Assembly: GCA_033675265.1 (NCBI GenBank)
Contig: JAUJYZ010000242.1
Location: 372,001 to 436,000 of the forward strand
DNA: 64,000 nt
Source: Actinostola sp. cb2023
Lineage: Eukaryota > Cnidaria > Anthozoa > Actiniaria > Actinostolidae
Direction of reading: 5' to 3'
Below the pieces are notes generated by a model. The model searched no databases. It saw only the letters and a program-made list of their open reading frames with translations, and had not been told where the DNA came from. The position numbers were made by a program, and so were the translations under genes. This document shows positions 35,301-45,864 of this stretch, piece by piece (positions within the stretch are counted from its first letter, which is position 1; each line of letters starts with the position of its first letter).

Positions 35301-36018
35301 AACGCGTAAGTCTATTGTAGTTCATGCAGTGTCATACCGTCTTCGTTGGCTGTTAAGATGTCGGTGACTCGTCTTGTCTCGATGATGAGCAACTCTTCGG
35401 CTGAAAAGTCCATGTTTGTTTTGGTTGAAGTCCCTTGTCGGGCGCCAAATGTAGTCAACGCGTTACTATAAAGGCTAGTAGTCGACTGAGTGTTACTATA
35501 AAGGCTACTAGTCGACTGAGTGTCCGACTTCAACCAAATGTCCAAAGCTTTTAATCAATATGCCACAAAACGGTTCACATAACTAACGACTCTCAATAAG
35601 ATACAACAACATCACACGCGCCATAGCGCGAGACTTACGCGTTACCGTTTAAAATGTCCAACTGTCAAAGATTTACTATAGTACTAAATCTTGTCCAATA
35701 CTCACTAGGGGTCTCTATAGCTGATGAATAAATGCAGGTAGTACCTGGTATACAGACACTAAGGGACTCTATCGCTAATGATAAATGCAGGTAGTACCTG
35801 GTAGGCAGACACTAAGGGTCTCTATAGCTGATGGATAAATGCAGGTAGTACCTGGTAGGCAGACACTAAGGGTCTCTATAGCTGATGGATAAATGCAGGT
35901 AGTACCTGGTAGGCAGACACTAAGGGTCTCTATAGCTGATGGATAAATGCAGGTAGTACCTGGTAGGCAGACACTAAGGGTCTCTATAGCTGATGGATAA
36001 ATGCAGGTAGTACCTGGT
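35301..36018 (-). mobile_element. LTR retrotransposon 5' end fragment with repeat-bearing LTR
   Basis: Read on the minus strand, an LTR end (...GTTGACTACA) is followed by TGGCGCCCGACAAGGGAC, close to a tRNA-Lys-type primer binding site. An ATG frame MDFSAEELLIIETRRVTDIL follows, the start of a Gag. It stops at the MITE (35300). The LTR side holds a 54-bp tandem repeat (about 35700-36018, roughly 5.7 copies; unit contains GGTCTCTATAGCTGATGGAT). The LTR is truncated at about 36018, where an unrelated MITE-like sequence starts. No second LTR is seen. Confidence 0.6.
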
Positions 36019-36174
36019 TAGCCTGCGCTCGCATCCAAACTAAACCACGGTATAGTCAGTCTGCGAATCAGTGCACGATTCCTTGTTCTGGACCCCCAGC
36101 ATAGTAGCACGATTATATTATAATAGCTTCTGATTGGCTATCGCCAATTCTCATTCTTACGCGTGTCCAGAGGT

Positions 36175-36503
36175 GCTTTCCATTTGTTCGAAAAAACGGT
36201 AATTTCGGTTGGGAATTAAATGGTATGGTTAATTTTCCGGAAATTCCAACCGAAAATTGTGGACAACCTTTCGAGGTTGTCCACTATTCCGGTTGGAACG
36301 AACCAACTGGAAATTTCTGAACCATTTGATGGAATCTCTCGGTTCCAGTTCTCTCAGGGATCCCACAGAATACATTCCAAATCCAAACCGGATCAAAACA
36401 TTAATGGTAAGCTCCCATTCCATCTGGTTTGCTACGTGAGTGGAAAAGTTCTTACCATTATGCATCGGTCACCCCAACCGAATTTTTTGAACAAATGGAA
36501 AGC
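36175..36503. mobile_element. 329-bp MITE replacing a gypsy 5' LTR
   Basis: GCTTTCCATTTGTTCGAAAA at the left is inverted at the right (TTTTGAACAAATGGAAAGC). CGGTTGG-type motifs lie inside each end. It abuts the last 18 bp of the 5' LTR of the next element. Target duplication not found. Confidence 0.7.
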
Positions 36504-36546
36504 ATCCCTGGTTCCGTTACATTGGTGGCAGCTTAGTGGATAAAAG

Positions 36547-37542
36547 ATGGAGAGAAAGCCGGGGAGAAAGACAAGTCAAAGTGAAGTCCAATTCGGAAGT
36601 CTGGTAGACTCGAGTCCTGAAGAATTGGAGCAAGCTTGCGCAGCGACATGGAAGATGTCAATGCCAAGGCCACGGTCTGACAGTGGTATTGCCAGCTTGA
36701 GGACGGCAATAGAAGATCTGTTAAAGAAAATCAGTGAACAGAACCGTTTACTGGAGGACAGATTGGAGGAACTGGACAAACGATTAAGGACACGAGGGAG
36801 AAAGCAAACGCGTTGGCAAGTACGTCCCGTTGGAAGGTGGCCAGAGAGAAGTCGAGCTGAAGGCCTTGGAAACGACGGGGGCGCTCGCCCAACCAAGGAC
36901 GATCGACAGCAGCAAAATCCAGCCAGCAACAGCAAGGCCAAAAGTCAGACCCACAACGTACGATGGTAGCAGTTCATGGGAAAACTATGCTGCTCAGTTT
37001 CAGCTCGTTGCAGAAATAAACAATTGGGATTACGCGAAGAAAGCTTCATATCTGGCCATAAGTCTCTCTAGGCCAGCGCTTTCAGTACTTGGCGACCTCT
37101 CTTACGATCAAAGACGAGACTTTAAGGATATTACGTCAGCCCTTGCGACCCGATTTGGCACTGCAAATCGGACAGAAATGTTCAGGGCGCAGATCAAGAC
37201 GCGAGGACGCGCCAGAGAAACGAGTCACTACCAGAGCTGGCTCAGGCGCTGAGGAGGATGTCACGACAGGCCTACCCAGAAGCCCCGGCGGACCTAAGGG
37301 AAACACTGGCACGCGAATACTTTGTGGACTCCCTGGGCGACGCAGATACTAGATGGAAAGTAAAACAATCGCGACCAAGAACTCTTAACGAAGCTGTGGA
37401 TATTGCCGTTGAGTTGGAGGCATTTCAACTAGCTGATCAACAGAGGAACTATCAAGCGAGAGTGACTTACGCAACAGGAAATGTTGGTTCAATGCAGATG
37501 TCTCGCCGGATGTCTCGTTTAAAAGAGAAGTCGAAGGATTGA
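36547..37542 (+). pseudogene. Gypsy Gag, frameshifted
   Basis: Three overlapping forward frames make one Gag. First comes a charged N-terminal region with a coiled-coil-like stretch (LLKKISEQNRLLEDRLEELD). Next is the capsid-like core, TYDGSSSWENYAAQFQLVAE, KKASYLAISLSRPALSVLG and DITSALATRFG. Then, after a frame change near 37250, LAREYFVDSLGD and NEAVDIAVELEAFQLADQQ. This is the usual retrotransposon gag layout. At least two frame changes (near 36900 and 37250) break it. Confidence 0.72.
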
Positions 37543-38417
37543 AGGAGATCGTGAGGCGACTTTCAAGGAAAAGACGATCGCGACGACCTCAACGACGCTT
37601 CACCGATGGATGTTGGACGTGCGGTAGGACGGACCACATCAGACGAAACTGTCCTAGTGTCAAGGATCAAGTAGGGCAACTCCAAAACGAACAAGAAAGG
37701 CAACAACCCCAACCACAAGACCAATGGCAAGCCCAAGCCAAACAACAAAGTCACTTCTACGTTCGCGGGATACGGACAAGTAGTAGAATCACAAAAACAG
37801 TTCCCGAAAGAGACACCTGCAGGTTACAGACACAAACAACGGAAGAATTGCAAAAGCAACAGTTGGACGACCGAGACCTGGGCGTCGTACCCAGCTGGCT
37901 ACGAGAAGCCAAACAGAAACCAGAGTGGGAGTCACTATCAGCAGAGAACAATTGTGTCAAGACATGCTGGGCCCAGTGGAACAGATTGGCGCTCATTGAT
38001 GGTGTGCTATATCGTCGATGGGAATCAGACGATGGACAGCAAGTGAGATGGCAACTTGTGGTACCAAAAGCCATGAGAAATGATGTATTGACCCAACTAC
38101 ATGACGCCACGACATCAACAAGAGTTAAAGAGCGATTCTATTGGCCTAACTGTGCAAGGAATGTGAAAGATTGGTGCAAGAAATGCGAGCTCTGTGCGTC
38201 ACGTGTTGGACCACGCCCAGCTCCGCAAGCCCCTATGAAGACCCTCAACGCGGTTGGTCTTCACAACCCACAACGCAAGAAAGGCCGTAGTCCTAAGCTA
38301 CACAGACCTTGGGAAGGACCATTCGTTGTAACAGACCGGCTTGAAGACATGATCTACCGAATCCAGAAGAAGTTGAATGCGATTGGTTGCACAAGACAAA
38401 CACTGCCAGAACTCTGA
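37539..38417 (+). CDS. Fused zinc-knuckle / integrase remnant of gypsy element
   Basis: A 292-codon open frame. Near the start a CCHC knuckle, CWTCGRTDHIRRNC, belongs to Gag. It is followed directly by pol sequence: LTQLHDA...RFYWPNCARNVKDWCKKCELCASR (integrase zinc-binding domain) and then, without the DDE core, the integrase C-terminal region (RPWEGPFVVTDRLEDMIYRI). Protease, RT, RNase H and the integrase core have been deleted while the frame stayed open. No catalytic domain remains. Confidence 0.72.
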   Translation: MKEIVRRLSRKRRSRRPQRRFTDGCWTCGRTDHIRRNCPSVKDQVGQLQNEQERQQPQPQDQWQAQAKQQSHFYVRGIRTSSRITKTVPERDTCRLQTQTTEELQKQQLDDRDLGVVPSWLREAKQKPEWESLSAENNCVKTCWAQWNRLALIDGVLYRRWESDDGQQVRWQLVVPKAMRNDVLTQLHDATTSTRVKERFYWPNCARNVKDWCKKCELCASRVGPRPAPQAPMKTLNAVGLHNPQRKKGRSPKLHRPWEGPFVVTDRLEDMIYRIQKKLNAIGCTRQTLPEL

Positions 38418-38859
38418 CTAACAATTTTAGATTTTATAAAACCCGTTTACTAATCCGCTAATTAATTGAAGTTATCGCGACATGAGGACATGTCTCTTTA
38501 TTGAGAAGGGGATAGTGTATGACGAGTCACGTCATTCATGTTAACTAGTTGTCAACGACTCGACACTCTCAGGCTCGTGTTTCGTTGTTGATTTACGTAA
38601 GAGCATTACATAAGTTAGGCAATGAATTCACGTACACGATTTACATGTACGTAATTCATTTCGTAATGATTCCGTGATAATCTTGTAATCTCTTTCTCGA
38701 ATTCTCGTAAGCCTAGTATAAATATCAGCTCTGTTAAAAGTCCAGCGTTGTAGACCTGGTGAATTGTAATAAACTCCCTGGTTCCGTTACAATACTCAAA
38801 GTTTTCATATATTTAGGCGAAGTCAAATAAATAAATAAACACCACTTCATCAAAGTTGA

Positions 38860-39000
38860 GTTCAACCCGACGATGGGGTCGCGGTAAAACGCGGAAACGG
38901 AAAGGCGCGGAAAGCGAAAAGCGGAAAGTCGGTAAAACGCGGAAAGCGGAAAGTCGGTAAAACGCGGAAAGCTAAACACGAATATACCAATCCCTACCCC
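38860..39000. repeat. Short tandem repeat AAAACGCGGAAAG
   Basis: GTCGGTAAAACGCGGAAAGC occurs in about three imperfect copies with GGAAAGCG variants between. Next to the gypsy 3' LTR. Nothing coding is seen from here to 39380. Confidence 0.8.
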
Positions 39001-39380
39001 TCCCCCGGTCCTTAAATTTTATCCCCCTGTTCACAGGCGACCTTTGGTCTGATCTGGGATACATGACATGTTCATGTCACCAAAGCTCTGGTAGGTAGAA
39101 ATGGTAAATTCGTCACTTTCCCATAGCAACACGACACTGATTGGTCAACATATCTGTTTACAGATACCTGAGAATCGGATTTTTTACTCTGCAAACACGA
39201 GGTCGTTCTTTGCGTTCTTTGACATGCTGCTCGTCGATGCCAGGCAGGTATGTGCTCTCGTCGATGCCAGGCAGTTTATGTGCTTAAAGTCGAGTGTCAT
39301 GACTATTTTCGGCTATTAACCCCTTTTACATGGTGATTTAAGAAGTGCATCGGCGGTTATGTTTTAAAGTGCTATATAAA

Positions 39381-40146
39381 AGAAGGAGGAGAGGGGGTTG
39401 GGGAGGAGGAAACACCGCCTGCCCGAAGACTATGGGTTTTTGAATTGCCCGTCCGCTGGAGAACGGGAAATACTGATTGGCTAAAAAGTGACGTGTCTGT
39501 CAACGCGTACGGGTGTCAAACAACACTTATAATATTATTCAAGAATTTTCACGATTACCAGAAAGGGGAAGACGAAGACGCGTGTATTGAAAAAGCCTTA
39601 GAATTTTCAAAGAATTCTAACAGAGATTTCACTTTAAAACAAGAGCAATGGCAGGCTTTCGAAGATTTGCTTCGATAGGAGAAGATGTTTTGGCAATTTT
39701 GCCCACGGGCTTTGGTAAAAGCATTATATTTATAGTCTTTCTACTGGCAAGAACTTGGAACAGCAACAGGATGATTGATACACATTCATGCACAGTCGTT
39801 GTGATTTCTCCCTTGAAGAGTATAATAATTGACCAGATTGCAGAGATACAATCTATGAACTGTTCTGCAGTTGAACTCTGCAGCGAAAATATCGATGGGA
39901 TTATCAGTTCTCCTCCAGAGTTCATATACTCGATAGCGCTGAGAAAGCAATCGAGCAGCCTTTCGATTCGTTTTAAAAACACGCTGTAAGCCAAAGGTCA
40001 AATCGTATGATTGGTTATTTTAATTGGATTAACAAAGAGGCGGTATTCAAAAACCCATAGTCTTCGGGCAGGCGGTGTTTCCTCCTCCTCCTCCCCAATC
40101 CCCTCTCCCTTCCCCTCCTCCTCCCCAACCCCCTCTCCTCCTTCTT
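39381..40146. mobile_element. Foldback element carrying a RecQ-like helicase fragment
   Basis: The left arm (39381-39448, including ACACCGCCTGCCCGAAGACT) and right arm (40039-40146) are inverted copies; the right arm repeats its CT-rich part. Between them lies a forward coding fragment of a helicase. The layout suggests a non-autonomous element that captured a gene piece, or the trimmed remains of a larger helicase-bearing transposon. Confidence 0.7.
39545..39989 (+). pseudogene. RecQ-type helicase fragment, frameshifted
   Basis: The first frame ends FTLKQEQWQAFEDLL (motif 0 region with its Gln). After a 1-nt frame change near 39678 the second frame gives EDVLAILPTGFGKSIIF (Walker A) and VVVISPLKSIIIDQIAEI (motif Ia). 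SSPEFIYSIA follows, where RecQ helicases have SPE. The sequence stops before the DEAH box, so no ATPase can form. It sits entirely between the foldback arms. Similarity is to the RecQ-like helicases often found as repeats in cnidarian genomes. Confidence 0.75.
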
Positions 40147-40750
40147 TTTCCCCCTCCCCCTCCCCCTTCCCAATCCCCTTCCAGACCGCCGAGCTACGCA
40201 GGCTACTGAAGTCCCTGAATAAGCAGGAATGTCAGTCGTCCCTCTAAGTTTTATACTCATGGTTACTGTAAGCGGTATGCTTTAAATTGAGAAACTAACT
40301 TAGGTTTAGTGATGGCAAGATATGTAGATCTGTTAAAATCGGTAGAGCATTCATTGCAGGATGACATAACGTGATGAATGACCACCTCCCCCATTTTGCA
40401 GGATTTGTTCTAGTTTATGTTCCTTAGTAGGTTTCTTTGACCTTGCATAATTCCACTCGATTCCTTGTACATGTATTTGTACATATATTTTGTAAATACT
40501 TTGAATATATCGATGCTACAACTGCATGCAGTAAATTAGACTAAAGATTCGTGAATTCCAAATAGGCGAATATGCGAGTTGGTCGATTTATCAGTATGTT
40601 GAATAGCCCACGAGAGCGAGTCGACGTACGTGCGAAGACAAAAATATAAAAACATTTTAAGGTGTTTTTTCTTCGTAAATATCTACCTTTTAGATTTTGG
40701 AAAATCTTTAGTTTTATGAGCAGCCGCAGAATCCGCGTCCATGTTGTATT

Positions 40751-40874
40751 CACATATCATTTGAATTGTAAATATGATCCCTGGGGATTAGTTAATATAT
40801 GCAGATGAGTATATAAAGGAAAACACAGGCACGCCCTACCCCTTTCAATTCACTGTGTCCGCGACGAAGGACGG
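40751..40874 (+). repeat. Split direct repeat A1
   Basis: Begins CACATATCATTTGAATTG and ends GACGAAGGACGG; matched at 44187-44310. It contains GTATATAAAGGAAA, a TATA-box-like site about 95 bp before the gag start, so A1 probably holds the promoter. Confidence 0.85.
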
Positions 40875-40921
40875 GTTTGGCGGATAGCTGTAGAACCCGA
40901 CTTACTCGTAATTCAAAAAAG

Positions 40922-43258
40922 ATGGCAGAGAACGAGCAAGCGCCTCGTCCAGCAGCGGCTGGACAGGTAGAACAAGCTGTGGCGGACGCGAACGCTGGTA
41001 ATCAGGATGGCCAGGCAGAAGGTCAAGCGGCGCCGGACCAGCAAGTTGAAGCTCAACACGGCGAAGTTCCAGCGGCCAACGCTCCAGCTAACGAGGTATC
41101 GTATATCAGTTCGGTATGAACTATCTTTCGTGAAACTTTGAGTCACCTTATTCAGTAGGGTTTTAACGGTGTCTTCAGGGATTTATGTTCTTTTAAGGTT
41201 CAGTTTCTAATGCTGACGAAGTTTAGGTCGCCACGTGTAACATGTAAAGGTTCGCTGGGCACGGGACTAAACTGTGAGCGTGTAATTGTTGTAAATTGTG
41301 TGCTGAAAATGTGTGCTTGTGCGTGGCAACGAACCGAGAGGACACGGTAATAGAATTTTGCATCGCCTATACGTGACTGTAAACCGGCTAATAATATATT
41401 TATATTTTCTTTTTGCCTGGGGGCTAAGATAACGGGGTCGGGGTTGACAAATTTCAAAATTATGCTGGTGAAGCAGTGAGCATGCAGTTTATGAATTATG
41501 CCTGTGGGGCAGTGAGCATGCAGTTTATGAATTATGCCTGTGGGGCAGTGAGCATGCAGTTTATGAATTATGCCTGTGGGGCAGTGAGCATGCAGTTTAT
41601 GAATTATGCCTGTGGGGCAGTGAGCATGCAGTTTATGAATTATGCCTGGGGGGCAGTGAGCATGCAGTTTATGAAATATGCCTGTGGGGCAGTGAGCATG
41701 CAGTTTATGAATTATGCCTGGGGGGCAGTGAGCATGCAGTTTATGAAATATGCCTGTGGGGCAGTGAGCATGCAGTTTATGAATTATGCCTGTGGGGCAG
41801 TGAGCATGCAGTTTATGAATTATGCCTGTGGGGCAGTGAGCATGCAGTTTATGAATTATGTCTGTGGGGCAGTGAGCATGCAGTTTATGAATTATGCCTG
41901 TGGGGCAGTGAGCATGCAGTTTATGAATTATGCCTGTGGGGCAGTGAGCATGCAGTTTATGAATTATGCCTGTGGGGCAGTGAGCATGCAGTTTATGAAT
42001 TATGTCTGTGGGGCAGTGAGCATGCAGTTTATGAATTATGCCTGTGGGGCAGTGAGCATGCAGTTTATGAATGATGCCTGTGGGGCAGCGAGCATGCAGT
42101 TTATGAATTATGCCTGTGGGCAGTGAGCATGCAGTTTATTAATTATGCCTGTGGGGCAGTGAGCATGCAGTTATGAATTATGCCTGTGGGGCAGTGAGCA
42201 TGCAGTTATGAATTATGCCTGTGGGGCAGTGAGCATGCAGTTATGAATTATGCCTGTGGGGCAGTGAGCATGCTGTTTATGAATGATGCCTGTGGGGCAG
42301 TGAGCATGAATTATGCCTGTTATGCAGTTATATAGTTATGAATTATGCCTGTGGGGCAGTGAGCATGCTGTTTATGAATGATGCCTGTGGGGCAGTGAGC
42401 GTGCAGTTTATGAATTATGCCTGTGGGGCAGTGAGCATGCAGTTTATGAATTATGCTGCGGGGTTTAAATTGTCCAGTATTGTACCGGGGGAGGGGGGTC
42501 CTAGTTATTTTACCAGGGGGGGGAGGGGTCCAGTTATTTCCCCCCCGGGAGGGGGGCTGTAAACGGTTTATGCGATAAACTGTTTGACATTACTGTTCAG
42601 TTATGCAATATATAAAGGGTTTGACGTTACGGTTTATGCATAGGGATGGTCTATTTATCATATTTGATGTGCGGTAATTTCGTTGATCTATAGTTGTAGC
42701 AGGTACTGTTTATCTTGTTTGAAGGGTGGTCATAATTTGGAGGACATGATGGAGTGTCTTAAAAAGCTTGAAAACGCGCGAAAGGCCACAGTAGACTCCT
42801 GTTTGGACGAGCTAAGACACCTAGTGAAGAGTCCAATGTTCACAAAGGATCGCGCGTTAGATCGGTTGTTAAACCTCAAAATGGTGGCGAAAGAAGATAA
42901 GCACCCAAAGAGTGGATTCTTTGAAGCTGCCCTCCGAGCTTTGAGAGAGAAGACCAGCGGTACAGATGAACAGTTCGAGCAATATTTGGAGGTCTTGTGG
43001 GGTGACAAGGACCACGAAAAAGTATTGGGAACAATGGCGAAAGTGGACAAGGCAATGAGGCCGGCTGTCCTCACCAAGGGCCACTCGCGGGTATTCTAGC
43101 TATAGAGGTCGTGGGCGTGTAGACCGCGCTTTGGTGCAGTGCTATTATTGTCGCCAATTTGGCCACTACCAGAATTTCTGCCCGGTTCGCCAGTCTCGAG
43201 GGGCAGGTTCTGCTGGTCCACCTGCTAAGAGAGGCAGATTTTCAGATCAACCTGAGTA
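40922..43258 (+). CDS. Gag-like protein, probably spliced, with CCHC zinc knuckle
   Basis: The first part (40922 to about 41095) starts MAENEQAPRPAAAGQ, Ala/Gln-rich, and meets GAG|GTATCG, a possible donor. A pyrimidine-poor acceptor TTTGAAG near 42721 would join it to GGHNLEDMMECLKKLE, a helical, charged region (to about 43075). A frame change near 43070 is needed to reach TRGYSSYRGRGR and a CCHC knuckle, CYYCRQFGHYQNFC, ending near 43258. The intron would hold the 36-bp satellite. The zinc knuckle and position make a Gag-like role likely; splicing is inference, and the late frame change could be decay or a frameshift site. Confidence 0.5.
41470..42465 (+). repeat. 36-bp satellite inside the gag region
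   Basis: The unit is AGTGAGCATGCAGTTTATGA plus ATTATGCCTGTGGGGC, in about 27 copies. Since 36 is a multiple of three and the unit has no stop, a frame encoding SMQFMNYACGAV repeats stays open for 216 codons; later copies lose one base and break it. It is probably intronic. Confidence 0.95.
42470..42680. other. G-rich stretch after satellite
   Basis: G-runs (GGGGGAGGGGGG-type) with an inverted C-run near 42541. No coding. Confidence 0.5.
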
Positions 43259-43731
43259 GGAACCACCCTATTGACTACTTGTGCAAGCGGTTCCATACAG
43301 TAATTTGTTTCAATAAAGAATAATACATATGTTTGTTCGAATTTGTTTTTTACGTGCGTGTGGGCTCCCTGTTTGTTTCGGGGGAAGGGGTCTTACTTCC
43401 ATGATTTTGTTCTCCTAATCAGGGTGAGTAGCTCCCGTTGACCTACTGCATATCTCAGTAGCCGATGGACGTTCTGACATCAGGCGTGTGAAGTTACTCC
43501 CTCCTGGTCGGGAACCCTATCTATATTTTATTTCTGGGGTGTTCTTTGTTAAGGGATTGTTCCTTTTCCTCATTTCCGTTTCCCTATATATCGTAGATCC
43601 AACCGGAAAAGAGAAGAAGAGTGCAAATGAGTGGAGTGGAAAACGGAAATGAAGGGGGATTGGAAGAGTTCAGTAAGCAAGCCATGCCATGTCTTTGCAA
43701 CCTAGAACATCTCAATCATGGGTTAATATAG

Positions 43732-43968
43732 ATGGGGGCTCCCGATCGGGAGGGAGGACGGAAGTTCAATGTGGATTGGAGAGATGTGTTGGTATCTGAA
43801 GTTGTGCCACAATTGGAGACGATAAAGCTAAGGAACCCGGATGAGTTTATGGCGGGTAGCCTTCATAAAAATGTCAGTGCATGGGAAGCGATTTTACAAA
43901 TGTATAGATGCCTTGAAGGGATTCTATCAGGCCTTTTAGGCGGAGTTCCGTATGAGAATGGGCAATAG
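43732..43968 (+). CDS. Small unknown frame of the split-repeat element
   Basis: A 78-codon frame starting MGAPDREGGRKFNVDW and ending LLGGVPYENGQ, with balanced codon use and helical character. It lies between the gag-like gene and B1. No family recognised; it may be the remains of a longer second frame or a small accessory protein. Confidence 0.3.
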   Translation: MGAPDREGGRKFNVDWRDVLVSEVVPQLETIKLRNPDEFMAGSLHKNVSAWEAILQMYRCLEGILSGLLGGVPYENGQ

Positions 43969-44113
43969 TAAGATTAGAAGCAAAATAAAGCAAAACAGAA
44001 GGATACCAAACGTATGACCGCTTAGGGGGTTAGGATAAGGTTTGGGAAGAGAGGGCGCTTGGAGGGGGTATTTGGGATCTCATGTAATGGTGTATGGTGT
44101 GACAGCTTGGGGA

Positions 44114-44470
44114 AGGCCAGATTGATGGTCCATACCTCATTACCATCTCATGAATAACAATACCCAGGACAGAATATTATACTATTCACATATCATTTGA
44201 ATTGTAAATATGATCCCTGGGGATTAGTTAATATATGCAGATGAGTATATAAAGGAAAACACAGGCACGCCCTACCCCTTTCAATTCACTGTGTCCGCGA
44301 CGAAGGACGGTTGGCGACCCACCCACCCACCCTAGCGTCGAGTAAGTCGGGTACTAAGTTATTCAACATTCAATTCAGTCTGGCTTAGGCTTGTCCCAGG
44401 CCAGATTGATGGTCCATACCTCATTACCATCTCATGAATAACAATACCCAGGACAGAATATTATACTATT
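44114..44470 (+). repeat. Split direct repeats B1-A2-B2
   Basis: B1 44114-44186 (GGCCAGATTGATGGTCCATA... ending TACTATT) is followed at once by A2 44187-44310, then 87 bp, then B2 44398-44470. The 87-bp gap contains CGAGTAAGTCGGG, whose inverse CCCGACTTACTCG lies just after A1 near 40899. Confidence 0.85.
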
Positions 44471-44608
44471 TCGCTCGTAGTCTCGCGCATCGCTCTCATG
44501 TTTTATTTCGGCGACACACATACCACAACTCGGAAATAGGCCAATTTCATGCCCTCTCGCAGTCACTCGGCCGTCTCGGCTGGATATTTACCTGGTATAT
44601 TTACCCAT

Positions 44609-44800
44609 AACTAGACGCTCACTGAGCGTTCACTTGGCGGATGGGATGATCAGCTGGAACTCCTAGCCAAGCGCTTTCCACAGTCGACAATACCAGCTCA
44701 GAATGGGTATAAAACTTAAACAGCAAAAATACAATCGAAAATCATCCTTAGATTTTATGGAACTAATTCAGAAAATAGTGCAGAAAATAGTTAGAACGGA
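44609..44800 (-). mobile_element. Helitron-like repeat end, copy 3 (partial)
   Basis: AACTAGACGCTCACTGAGCGTTCACTTGG is the inverse of the family right end (hairpin plus CTAGTT). Related body sequence (AAAATACAATCGAAA, CCTTAGATTTTA) follows at about 44730 but in the other orientation, so the copy is rearranged or nested. The left end was not found. No gene is seen from here to 45860. Confidence 0.45.
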
Positions 44801-45864
44801 ACTAAATATAGGCATTGCAGCGTGACTTAACAAACGGTCACTGTACTTGCGTGACTGTACTCGCTAGAACATGCATGTAGTTCTCTTCTATTTTGACGAT
44901 ATTCGACCATGGAACTATTGTAAATATAACCAAGAACTAAAGCTTAATAGTTGATCTTTAATCTGAAGTTCAGTAACTGTAAAATTCTGTATTTTAATTT
45001 CATCTCTTTCCAAATTCTTCAGACTATTGATAATTGTACTTGATTTATCGGCATCGACGCCATCTAGAAATCGCGTGTTTGCCAAGAAACACAAGGTGAT
45101 TATAAACTTGGCTGCTGATGTCCTTACGCCTACAGATATCAATTAAATACTGCTCTACAAGAGCAGAGAGAAATCAATGGAGGAATTTACGCTTCGTGTG
45201 GCGACTGTTGTTGTATTTTCTTGTCGTACACCCGCCCGTACATAAACGAGTTGTTTTCTTCAGCTTTCTAAGTTCTTCAGATCAGGAGTCTGGTATTCAT
45301 CAGCATCTGAGTAATACAAGAGTTTATAGTCATTGCTTTGATTATATTTTGAGTAGGCCGAACGTTTGTAAGCATAGTAAGCCTTTGGAGAAGAAGGTAT
45401 GAAGAACTTCGAACCAAATCTTTTCGATCCTCAAAGTCAAAGAGAACGATCGATCGAACCGAGCGAGGTCATTATGTGATAGTTGCCATGGTTTCAACTT
45501 TGGACCAATCGAATGACGTGCTGCTCCTACGACCGGGATAGACTGGATCTTCTAACCCGAAAAAAGCCCATTTTAAGACTTGGCGTCTGCCACAGGCAGC
45601 CCGCCAAGTAATTACCATTATGACTGCGAAAGTTCCATGCAACATTTTCATTCCAAATGTGTAGAATTTTCTAATTACATTAACTACGTGTTCCAGGTTT
45701 GTTAACACCTGTACATTATGTCTTCGAATGTTCCTGTTCTTATTTAAAACTAAAATTTCACATTGTATTATATTGTCAACTTTAATTTAATTTTAGAGTG
45801 TTACTACATCTATCCAAACTACTATACTGACGTCACTAATAAACCACTAGTTTAAATTCAAAGA

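Larger units (their letters stand above)
36503..38791 (+). mobile_element. Ty3/gypsy element, internally deleted
   Basis: The 3' LTR is 38516-38791 (TGTATGACG...CCGTTACA), preceded by the purine-rich AGAAGGGGATAG. Only the last CCCTGGTTCCGTTACA of the 5' LTR remains, followed by a primer-site-like TTGGTGGCAGC. Inside are gag (about 36547-37540) and a fused frame (37539-38417) that jumps from a zinc knuckle to integrase. Protease, RT and RNase H are missing, so the copy is non-autonomous. Confidence 0.75.
40751..44470 (+). mobile_element. Split-direct-repeat retroelement (Ngaro/PAT-like), non-autonomous
   Basis: A 124-bp sequence A occurs at 40751-40874 and again at 44187-44310. A 73-bp sequence B occurs at 44114-44186, directly abutting the second A, and again at 44398-44470. 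The order is A1 - internal - B1 A2 (87 bp) B2. This is the split direct repeat plan of Ngaro/PAT/VIPER tyrosine-recombinase retrotransposons, except for the 87-bp gap between A2 and B2. The repeats look nearly identical, so insertion is recent. Inside are gag-like frames and a satellite but no RT, RNase H or recombinase. Confidence 0.7.

Noticed and set aside
41476..42126. 216-codon SMQFMNYACGAV repeat protein
   Set aside because: A multiple-of-three satellite keeps the frame open; later copies lose bases freely and the likely splice signals place it in an intron.
43060..43100. Programmed frameshift before the CCHC knuckle in the split-repeat element
   Set aside because: No slippery heptamer or following stem is evident; decay or an unseen intron is just as likely.
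44915..45402. Overlapping frames of 75 and 94 codons on opposite strands
   Set aside because: Neither shows a domain, and they overlap a rearranged repeat region.
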